Source: Acidovorax sp.
GTDB lineage: Bacteria; Pseudomonadota; Gammaproteobacteria; Burkholderiales; Burkholderiaceae_C
Direction: 5' to 3'
Assembly (NCBI GenBank): GCA_031277855.1
Contig: JAITLO010000018.1
Coordinates: forward strand, 186,001-250,000
DNA length: 64,000 nt
This document shows positions 45,201-51,921 of this stretch, in pieces; the first letter of the stretch is position 1; each line of letters begins with the position of its first letter. The translations under genes and the position numbers were made by a program. Below the pieces are notes generated by a model. It searched no databases. It was not told where the DNA came from and saw only the letters and a list, made by a program, of their open reading frames with translations.

Positions 45201-45883
45201 TGCTGGCAGGCGATTTGCAAATTGACAGCCAGTCGCTGGCCGCGACCTTGACGGCACAAAACAAGGTCTATGACGGCAATGAGGTCGCCGCTGCCACGGC
45301 GCATGTCACGGGCCTGGTGTTCCAGGCGGACAGCAACCTCCGTCTTGCGCCCATGGCCGCACGATTCAGCGATAAAAACGCGGGCCAGAACAAGGCCGTG
45401 ACGGTGGGGGCCTTGCAAGTCACGGGCTTTAACGGTCAGCAGATGAGCACCTTGCACAGCGACGGCCAGGTGCTGACGCCCACAGCCACGGCCAGCATCA
45501 CACCAAGAGCGCTGGACTTCACAGCCACCAAGCAAGCCGATGGCAGCAGCCGTTTTGACGCCTCGCAAATCAGCCTGGGGAATGTGGTTCAGGGCGACCA
45601 GGTGCTGTTGTCTGGCAGTGCTGATGTGGCTTCGCCCAATGCGGGACGCTACAAGGCTTTTGCGGTAAACGCCTTGCAGCTGAGCAATGGCAACTACAGC
45701 GTGTATGGCGGGCAGGTGCAGGTGACGATCCTGGGTCAGCCGTTGTTACCAGGCCCTGCTTGGTCGGTCAGCGAGCTGCTCCAGCAGGAAGAACGGGACT
45801 TGTCTGCGCCGCAGCAGGTAGCAATGGATTTGACCGTGCTGGGGGCCAAGGCCCCCGCCCAACAGCTGCAGCAGTTGAACTAA
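40625..45883 (+). CDS. Two-partner-secretion exoprotein 1 (filamentous-haemagglutinin-like)
   Basis: A 1752-aa secreted adhesin candidate. An extended signal peptide (ESPR) MNHIYRTIWSHAQQC precedes the signal core and cleavage after VVMAQA. The TPS domain (about residues 70-310) starts LPTGGQVVAGSGQISQSG and holds SFNIGAGHSVQFNQP and FLLNPNGVVFSP. After a beta-helix-like region, 12 repeats of about 60 residues span 615-1355. They are built on LSNGNYVV, W-x-NG(T/A), AGAVTW and SSSNSLVG, and eight have an N-G-T sequon. A YDG/MBG-like domain follows (NKVYDGNEVAAAT, then ALDFTATKQADGSSRF), and the tail is DLTVLGAKAPAQQLQQLN. I see no Cys after residue 15. It heads an operon with a paralogue, TpsB and a glycosyltransferase. 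Confidence 0.92.
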   Translation: MNHIYRTIWSHAQQCVVVVPETASVSGSASGGAQSEVASVAPVGWIARLSVLVAALAGVGVVMAQALPTGGQVVAGSGQISQSGTQLTVNQGSDRLVTNWQSFNIGAGHSVQFNQPSASAVALNRVLGADVSSIQGAWRANGQVFLLNPNGVVFSPTAQVNVGGLVASTLKLSDEDFMAGRYQLSGNSTQAIINQGKIEATQGGHVALVAARIVNDGQIKAPGGNVLLGAGQAVTLDFGGPVQMQVSQGALNAQIANGGAIVVEGGHVLLSAKAAANLGNAVVNQTGLIEAGSLHAQGGSIRLSAEGGAIVQTGQLKADGQSGGQIEASGRAIVDAGQWSAQGNIGSGGKGGSIALQASQSLEQTAAAQLNASGTQGGGSVRINGGASAYLSGSSKADSSHSGAGGDVSATADKLILAGAQLSANGAQGGGRVRVGGGWQGGDADIRNAASTTVTASSQLSANATGRGNGGTVVVWSEEGTGVAAKIEAKGGALGGHGGKVEASSKGALAFAAQVDVTAAKGQAGQVLLDPKNITISNDPGNPGFAVTPLTYNNPQAGDGHGNAGAVELSNGRIVVASSKDNTVASGAGAVRLYQTDGTLISILTGSQANDSVGSAGITLLSDGNYVVASPNWANGTAAKAGAVTWGSAAVGGSGSVSSSNSLVGSQANSLVGSNETAGKTSGVVALSDGRYAVLSSNWVNGTATRAGAVTWVHDAAHRSGVVGSGNSLVGTKTDDAVGVGGITALGNGNYVVTSHRWGNGTAARSGAVTWVDGAAGITGELDSGNSLVGSQQGDYVGYQGVQVLSNGNYVVISSNWANGAVKGAGAVTWGDGLGGTNGAVSSSNSLVGSRASDSVGTRGVIALSNGNYVVGSSEWANGTQARAGAVTWGNGNGGTAGLVSSLNSLVGTQASDAVGLSVMALSNGNYVVISQDWANGAASKAGAVTWGNGQGGTNGAVSSSNSLVGSRKDDRVGYGGRQPIAADNFNMVGVTALANGNYLVNSAYWANGTASNAGAVTWANGSGGTTGLVNSSNSLVGTQVNDYVGANGIAVLSNGNYVVVSSEWANGTASNAGAVTWGSADVGVHGEVGSHNSLVGSNKDDKVGYISTIDSKHYPQHRGITVLANGNYVVHSEAWRNGTASNAGAVTWVDGSKGITGAVSSSNSLVGGQSGDNVGYKGITELSNGNYVVNSDRWANGAAKSAGAVTWVSGTQGLTGLVGSHNSLVGSQANDAVGFTGITALNNGNYVVASRGWNNGTISSAGAVTWGNGITGTTGIVSSSNSLVGSHVNDKVGSGGIKALRNGDYAVLSPNWANGAITRAGAITLGLGFAGVKGVIDSGNSLVGTQANDAMGNGQFLNLGNGSILVASPDYRANQGRVDILWHGQSTPLLYTLDPGAHYQLNTGLLAALLGTGAQVTLQANTDIHLRDALDVVAAAGKGGNLTLQAGRSIQLDADLRTGNGDLTLVANDTAASGVVDAHRDAGAGHITQAAGTAIDAGSGTVNLQIRDGQGIGKAEAGLITLSKVLAGDLQIDSQSLAATLTAQNKVYDGNEVAAATAHVTGLVFQADSNLRLAPMAARFSDKNAGQNKAVTVGALQVTGFNGQQMSTLHSDGQVLTPTATASITPRALDFTATKQADGSSRFDASQISLGNVVQGDQVLLSGSADVASPNAGRYKAFAVNALQLSNGNYSVYGGQVQVTILGQPLLPGPAWSVSELLQQEERDLSAPQQVAMDLTVLGAKAPAQQLQQLN
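42470..44690 (+). repeat. Array of 12 coding repeats in exoprotein 1
   Basis: Units of about 174-230 bases. Conserved core residues are NGNYVV, W-x-NG(T/A), AGAVTW, G-x-VSSSNSLVG and a D-x-VG turn. Two units carry insertions (near 43560 and 43950). The repeat resembles the family I recall as DUF5649, but that name should be verified. Confidence 0.85.
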
Positions 45884-45965
45884 GGGGCGAGGAAGACGAC
45901 AGTGGATGTGAGGTGTGGACTACAGGAGTACGAGAAGAAAGAGCGGTAGATATAGATAAACGGTT

Positions 45966-45975
45966 GTTACGATTT
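45966..45975 (+). promoter_or_regulatory. Conserved leader 10-mer of tpsA2
   Basis: GTTACGATTT again 45 bases before the ATG, in the 127-base spacer between the two exoprotein genes. The rest of the spacer is AT-richer than the coding DNA on either side. Confidence 0.45.
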
Positions 45976-46010
45976 TTTCCAATTGATTCAATTCAACATG
46001 GGGAAGTCGC

Positions 46011-47623
46011 ATGAACCACATCTACCGCACCATCTGGAGCCATGCACAGCAATGCGTGGTGGTGGTTCCCGAGACAGCTTCTGTATCAGGTTCCGCATCG
46101 GGTGGAGCACAGTCTGTATCGGCTCCCGTGGTGCCAGTGGGCTGGATTGCCAGGCTCAGCGTGCTGGTGGCGGCCCTTGCCGGTGCGGGCGTGGTCATGG
46201 CCCAGGCTCTGCCCACGGGTGGGCAGGTGGTTGCAGGCAGTGGGCAGATCAGCCAAAGCGGTACGCAGCTCACCGTCAACCAGGGCTCGGATCGCCTGGT
46301 CACCAACTGGCAAAGCTTCAACATCGGCGCTGGCCACAGCGTGCAGTTCAACCAGCCCTCGGCCAGTGCCGTGGCGCTGAACCGGGTGTTGGGTGCGGAT
46401 GTGAGCTCCATCCAGGGCGCCTTGCGGGCCAATGGCCAGGTCTTCCTGCTCAACCCCAATGGTGTGGTCTTCAGCCCCACGGCCCAGGTGAATGTGGGTG
46501 GGCTGGTAGCCAGTACGCTCAAGCTCAGCGATCAAGACTTTATGGCCGGGCGCTACCAGCTCAGTGGCAACAGCACCCAGGCCATCATCAACCAGGGAAA
46601 GATTGAAGCGACCCAGGGTGGCCATGTGGCCCTGGTGGCGGCCCGCATCGTCAACGACGGGCAGATCAAGGCCCCTGGCGGCAATGTGCTGCTGGGTGCA
46701 GGCCAGGCCGTGACCCTGGACTTTGGTGGTCCGGTGCAGATGCAAGTGAGCCAGGGTGCGCTGAATGCGCAGATTGCCAACGGCGGCGCCATTGTGGTGG
46801 AGGGCGGCCATGTGCTGCTCAGCGCCAAGGCGGCGGCCAACCTGGGCAATGCGGTGGTGAACCAGACCGGGCTGATAGAGGCCACCAGCCTGCATGCCCA
46901 GGGCGGCAGCATCAGGCTGAGTGCCGAAGGCGGAGCCATTGTGCAGACCGGCCAACTCAAGGCCAACGGCCAGGCTGGTGGGCACATCGAAGCCAGCGGC
47001 CGGGCCATTGTCGATGCGGGCCAGTGGAGTGCCCAGGGCAATATCGGCAGCGGTGGCAAGGGCGGCAGCATTGCGCTGCAGGCCAGCCAGAGCCTGGAGC
47101 AGACCGCAGCGGCCCAGCTCAACGCCAGCGGAGCGCAAGGCGGTGGCAGCGTGCGCATCGATGGTGGCGCCAGCGCCTATCTCTCGGGCAGCAGCAAAGC
47201 CGACAGCAGCCACGGTGGTGTGGGTGGCGATGTCTCAGCCACGGCCGACAAACTCATTTTGGCGGGCGCCCAACTCAGCGCCAATGGCGCCCAAGGCGGC
47301 GGCCGCGTGCGTGTGGGCGGTGGCTGGCAAGGGGGCGATGCCGATATCCGCAATGCGGCCAGCACCACGGTGACGGCCAGCAGCCAGCTCAGCGCCAATG
47401 CCACGGGCCAAGGAAACGGCGGCACGGTGGTGGTGTGGTCGGAAGAAGGCACGGGCGTGGCCGCCAAGATAGAGGCCAAGGGCGGAGCCTTGGGCGGCCA
47501 TGGCGGCAAGGTGGAGGCATCGAGCAAGGGTGCGCTGGCGTTTGCGGCCCAGGTGAATGTGACGGCGGCCAAGGGCCAGGCCGGTCAGGTGTTGTTAGAC
47601 CCCAAGAACATCACCATCAGCAA
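46011..47623 (+). repeat. Duplicated 5' block, copy 2 (tpsA2)
   Basis: Partner of 40625-42237, with the same offset of 5386 throughout. The homology ends sharply where the proteins read ISNDPGNPG versus ISNGADSPS. Confidence 0.9.
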
Positions 47624-50600
47624 CGGGGCCGACAGCCCTAGCTACACGGTCACGCCGCTGACCTATACCAACCCGCAGGCGGGTGACAGTCACGGCAGTG
47701 CGGGCGCCGTGGAGCTCAGCAACGGCAATATTGTGGTGGCCTCGCCCGAAGACAGCACCATCGTCGCTAAGGCCGGAGCCGTGCGCCTTTACAAGGTGGA
47801 TGGCACCTTGATTTCCACGCTCACGGGGGGGCAGGCAGGCGACCGTGTAGGGGAGGCGGCTGGCTATTTTTTGTCAGGTTCCACTCCGGTGATTCCTGTG
47901 GGTAATGGCAATTTTTTGGTGCATAGCGGTAACTGGGCCAATGGCACGGCAGCCCCGAAAGCGGGCGCCGTCACCTGGGGTAGTGGCACGGGGGGGGTTA
48001 GCGGCGTGGTCAGCAGCAGCAACAGTCTGGTGGGCAGCCAGGCCGATGACCAAGTGGGCTACCACGGGATTACGGTGCTCAGCAATGGCAACTATGTTGT
48101 CGCAAGCCCCGAGTGGGCCAATGGTGCGTTAACCAGGGCTGGTGCTGTGACCTGGGGCGGCGGGAACATCGGTGTCAGCGGGGAAGTCAGCAGCAGCAAC
48201 AGCCTGGTCGGTCAAGCGAATGACCAGGTGGGGCGGTGGTTTCGTGATAGTGGCATCCAGGCGCTGAGCAATGGCAACTATGTGGTTGTGAGTACCCTTT
48301 GGAACAATGGGACCGCCTCTGAGGCAGGTGCTGTGACCTGGGGCAGTGGTACGGCAGGGGTCACAGGCGAGGTCAGCAGCAGCAACAGCCTGGTGGGTAC
48401 GCAAGAACGGGACAGGGTGGGCAGCTACCGCATCACAGAGCTTGCCAATGGCCACTATGTGGTGGGCAGCCAATTCTGGGCCAATGGCACTGAGGAACAA
48501 GCAGGTGCTGTGACTTGGGGCAGCGGAACGGCCGGTGTCAGCGGCGAGGTCAACAGCAGCAACAGCTTGGTTGGTACTCAAACCTATGACCAACTAGGCT
48601 CTCAAGGCGTTCGAGCGCTGAGCAATGGCAACTATGTGGTGGGTAGCTCCAACTGGGCCAATGGCACGGCTGTCTGGGCCGGGGCCGTAACCTGGGGTAA
48701 TGGCCAGGGAGGCACCAGTGGCGCTGTCAGCAGCAGCAACAGCCTGGTGGGCACGCAGGCCAATGATCGCGTGGGCAGTGGCAGTATCACCGAGCTCGCC
48801 AATGGCAACTATGTGGTCGGTAGCTCCAACTGGGCCAATGGCACAGCCACCCAGGCAGGCGCCGTGACCTGGGTCAGCAGCTCGGGCAGCAAGAGTGGTG
48901 TGGTCAGCAGCAGCAACAGCCTGGTGGGCACGCAGGCCAACGATAACGTGGGCAGTGACGGCATCACGGTGCTGGGCAATGGCAACTATGTGGTGAGGAG
49001 CTCCAACTGGGCCAATGGCACGGCTGCCCAGGCTGGCGCTGTGACCTGGGGCAGTGGCACGGCAGGGGCCAAGGGCGTGGTCGGCAGCAGCAACAGCCTG
49101 GTGGGTAGCCAAATCAAGGACCAAGTGGGTGGAAATTGGATTCAAGAGCTTGTCCATGGCAATTACGTGGTGGTGAGTTACGACTGGGCCAATGGCACGG
49201 CCACAAGGGCGGGCGCTGTGACCTGGGGCAGTGGCACGGCAGGGGTCACAGGCGTGGTCAGCAGCAGCAACAGCCTGGTGGGCACGCAAACCAACGACTA
49301 TGTGGGCAGCAACGGTGTTCACGCGCTGAGCAATGGCAACTATGTGGTGGTAGGTTTTGAGTGGAACAATGGTACGGTGGTAAAAGCCGGCGCCGTGACC
49401 TGGGGTGATGGCGCTACCGGTATCAGCGGCGTAGTCAGCAGCAGCAACAGTATGGTGGGCACGCAAGCCAACGACTATGTGGGCAGGGGCGGCATCACGG
49501 TGCTGGGTAATGGCAACTATGTGGTGGACAGCCAATACTGGGCCAACGGCACGGCCACCAAGGCAGGTGCCGTGACCTGGGGCAGTGGTACGGTCGGCGT
49601 CAGTGGCGAGATTAGCAGCAGCAACAGCCTGGTGGGAACGCAAGCCAATGATGGCATGGGGGGCTGGTGGGGCCGTGTCATGGCGCTGGGCAATGGCGAC
49701 TATGTGGTGAAAAGCTCCAACTGGGCCAATGGCACGGCACAAAATGCAGGCGCGGTGACCTGGGTCGATGGGGCCAAGAAGATTACCGGCGTAGTCAGCA
49801 GCAGCAACAGCCTGGTCGGCACGCAGGCCAACGATTCCGTAGGCAGTGGCGGTATTACGGTGCTGGACAATGGCAACTATGTGGTGGCGAGTTCCAACTG
49901 GGCCAATGGCACGGCGGCGGCGGCGGGGGCTGTGACCTGGGTCAGCAGCTCGGGCAGCAAGAGTGGTGTGGTCAGCAGCAGCAACAGCCTGGTGGGCGCG
50001 CAAACCAATGATTCCGTAGGCAGCGGCGGCATCACAGCACTTGCCAATGGCGACTATGTGGTGAGCAGCTCCAACTGGGCCAATGGCACGGCTGCGGCGG
50101 CGGGAGCTGTGACCTGGGTCAGCAGTTCGGGCAGCAAGAGTGGTGTACTCAGCAGCAGCAACAGCTTGCTTGGCACATACACAGGCGACCAACTGGGGTC
50201 TGGTGGTTCACCGGGCATAGCTGGTGTGCGAGTGCTGAGCAATGGCGCTGTTTTGGTGACTTCATCGCGCTACCAATCCAATCAGGGACGTGTTGATATT
50301 TTGTCTTCTGGGCAGCCCAGCCCTTTGCTGTATGCATTGGACCCCAGCGCCAACTACAACCTCAATGTAGACACCCTGGCCAATCTGCTGGCTACGGGCG
50401 CCCAGGTCACGCTGCAGGCGAATACCAATATCAGCCTGCTCGATGCCTTGAAGGTAAACAGCGCCAAGGGGGGCGACCTGACGCTGCAGGCGGGTCGCTC
50501 TATCTTGCTCAATGCCGATGTGCACACCGGCAATGGCAATCTCACCCTGGTGGCCAATGACACGGCGGCCAGCGGCGTGGTGGATGCCCACCGAGACAAG

Positions 50601-51911
50601 GGGCCTGGGAACATCGTTCAGGAGAGCGGCACCACCATTGATGCAGGCACAGGTACTGTGAAGCTGCAGGTGCGGGACGGCAAAGGCATTGCCAATGCAG
50701 AGGCCGGCATCATTCTGTTGTCCAAGGTGCGGGCGGGGGATTTGCAGATCGATAGCCATAAGCTGAGCGCCACTTTGTGGGCGAAGAACAAGGTCTATGA
50801 CGGTCTGGTGGGCGCCGATGCATGGGCCGCTTTACAGGGGCTGGATTTCCACAACGACAGCAATCTGCGCAGAGCGCCTGATGTTTTCCAGTTCGCCGAC
50901 AAGAACGTGGGGCAGAACAAGGTTGTGACTACAACGCCTTTGCGGATCACGGGCTTTAACGGGACACAAAGCAGCACGCTGTACCGCGATGGTCAGGTGC
51001 TGGCCCCCACGGGGACGGCAGACATTACGCAACGCCTGCTCACCGTCACGGCTACGGCCGCCAACAAGGTCTACGACGGCAACGCCTTGGCCGCTGCCAC
51101 GCTGGCGGGAAACTACCTTGCCGGTGATGACGTGAGTTTTGCCCACAGCGGTGGCAACTTTGACAGCAAGAACGCCGGCATGGGCAAGACCGTGACCGTG
51201 GGCGGCATCACTCTGGCCGGGGCCGATGCGGGTAACTACCGCTTCAACACCACGGCCACCACCCAGGCTGACATCACCCTTCGTGCGCTGAATGTGGCGG
51301 CCACGGCCGCCAGCAAGGTCTATGACGGCAACACCTTGGCCCAGCTGAGTTTTAGCGACGACCGCATTGCCGGTGATGTGCTCACCCTGGCAGGCAACGG
51401 CAACTTTGACGACAAGAACGCCGGCACAGGCAAGACCGTGACCGTGGGCGGCATCACCCTGGCCGGTGCCGATGCAGGCAACTACAGCTTCAACACCACG
51501 GCCACCACCCAGGCCGACATTACGCCCCGGGCATTGGACTTCACGGCCAGCAAGCAGGCCGATGGCAGCAGCCGTTTTGATGCCTCGCAAATCAGCCTGG
51601 GGAATGTGATTCAGGGCGACCAGGTGCTGCTGTCTGGCAGCGCGGATGTGGCATCGCCCGATGTCGGCCGCTACAGGGCTTTCACCGTGAACGCATTGCA
51701 ATCGAGCAACGGTAACTACAGCACACAGGGTGGGCAGGTACTGGCCACGATTGTGGCGCAGCAATTACCCCTAGACCCAAGTCCCCTCTGGAGAGCAAGT
51801 GATGTGCTCCAGCAGGAGGAACGAGACTTTCCTGAGCCTCCGCAAAACGCACTGGATTTGACCGTGCTGGGGGCCAAGGCGCCCAGCCAACAACTACGGC
51901 AACTGCACTGA
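46011..51911 (+). CDS. Two-partner-secretion exoprotein 2 (paralogue)
   Basis: A 1966-aa paralogue with the identical ESPR and near-identical TPS domain. The repeat region (about residues 625-1413) has 13 units; 12 of them carry N-G-T at the W-x-N-G-T position, and one reads NGAL. The C-terminal part has three NKVYDG/SKVYDG-type YDG domains against one in exoprotein 1; two of these share GITLAGADAGNY, so the region has been expanded by internal duplication. The last domain (ALDFTASKQADGSSRF) and tail (LDLTVLGAKAPSQQLRQLH) match exoprotein 1. No Cys follows residue 15. It is followed after ten bases by the TpsB gene. Confidence 0.92.
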   Translation: MNHIYRTIWSHAQQCVVVVPETASVSGSASGGAQSVSAPVVPVGWIARLSVLVAALAGAGVVMAQALPTGGQVVAGSGQISQSGTQLTVNQGSDRLVTNWQSFNIGAGHSVQFNQPSASAVALNRVLGADVSSIQGALRANGQVFLLNPNGVVFSPTAQVNVGGLVASTLKLSDQDFMAGRYQLSGNSTQAIINQGKIEATQGGHVALVAARIVNDGQIKAPGGNVLLGAGQAVTLDFGGPVQMQVSQGALNAQIANGGAIVVEGGHVLLSAKAAANLGNAVVNQTGLIEATSLHAQGGSIRLSAEGGAIVQTGQLKANGQAGGHIEASGRAIVDAGQWSAQGNIGSGGKGGSIALQASQSLEQTAAAQLNASGAQGGGSVRIDGGASAYLSGSSKADSSHGGVGGDVSATADKLILAGAQLSANGAQGGGRVRVGGGWQGGDADIRNAASTTVTASSQLSANATGQGNGGTVVVWSEEGTGVAAKIEAKGGALGGHGGKVEASSKGALAFAAQVNVTAAKGQAGQVLLDPKNITISNGADSPSYTVTPLTYTNPQAGDSHGSAGAVELSNGNIVVASPEDSTIVAKAGAVRLYKVDGTLISTLTGGQAGDRVGEAAGYFLSGSTPVIPVGNGNFLVHSGNWANGTAAPKAGAVTWGSGTGGVSGVVSSSNSLVGSQADDQVGYHGITVLSNGNYVVASPEWANGALTRAGAVTWGGGNIGVSGEVSSSNSLVGQANDQVGRWFRDSGIQALSNGNYVVVSTLWNNGTASEAGAVTWGSGTAGVTGEVSSSNSLVGTQERDRVGSYRITELANGHYVVGSQFWANGTEEQAGAVTWGSGTAGVSGEVNSSNSLVGTQTYDQLGSQGVRALSNGNYVVGSSNWANGTAVWAGAVTWGNGQGGTSGAVSSSNSLVGTQANDRVGSGSITELANGNYVVGSSNWANGTATQAGAVTWVSSSGSKSGVVSSSNSLVGTQANDNVGSDGITVLGNGNYVVRSSNWANGTAAQAGAVTWGSGTAGAKGVVGSSNSLVGSQIKDQVGGNWIQELVHGNYVVVSYDWANGTATRAGAVTWGSGTAGVTGVVSSSNSLVGTQTNDYVGSNGVHALSNGNYVVVGFEWNNGTVVKAGAVTWGDGATGISGVVSSSNSMVGTQANDYVGRGGITVLGNGNYVVDSQYWANGTATKAGAVTWGSGTVGVSGEISSSNSLVGTQANDGMGGWWGRVMALGNGDYVVKSSNWANGTAQNAGAVTWVDGAKKITGVVSSSNSLVGTQANDSVGSGGITVLDNGNYVVASSNWANGTAAAAGAVTWVSSSGSKSGVVSSSNSLVGAQTNDSVGSGGITALANGDYVVSSSNWANGTAAAAGAVTWVSSSGSKSGVLSSSNSLLGTYTGDQLGSGGSPGIAGVRVLSNGAVLVTSSRYQSNQGRVDILSSGQPSPLLYALDPSANYNLNVDTLANLLATGAQVTLQANTNISLLDALKVNSAKGGDLTLQAGRSILLNADVHTGNGNLTLVANDTAASGVVDAHRDKGPGNIVQESGTTIDAGTGTVKLQVRDGKGIANAEAGIILLSKVRAGDLQIDSHKLSATLWAKNKVYDGLVGADAWAALQGLDFHNDSNLRRAPDVFQFADKNVGQNKVVTTTPLRITGFNGTQSSTLYRDGQVLAPTGTADITQRLLTVTATAANKVYDGNALAAATLAGNYLAGDDVSFAHSGGNFDSKNAGMGKTVTVGGITLAGADAGNYRFNTTATTQADITLRALNVAATAASKVYDGNTLAQLSFSDDRIAGDVLTLAGNGNFDDKNAGTGKTVTVGGITLAGADAGNYSFNTTATTQADITPRALDFTASKQADGSSRFDASQISLGNVIQGDQVLLSGSADVASPDVGRYRAFTVNALQSSNGNYSTQGGQVLATIVAQQLPLDPSPLWRASDVLQQEERDFPEPPQNALDLTVLGAKAPSQQLRQLH
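47880..50250 (+). repeat. Array of 13 coding repeats in exoprotein 2
   Basis: Same unit as in exoprotein 1, more uniform in length (about 170-190 bases). The last few units are very alike (SSNWANGTAAAAGAVTWVSS occurs twice in succession), pointing to recent unit duplication. Confidence 0.87.
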
Positions 51912-51921
51912 GGTCGAACGC

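Noticed and set aside
48594-50192. A 532-codon antisense frame inside exoprotein 2
   Set aside because: Same artefact as in exoprotein 1; no start signal and no independent domain.
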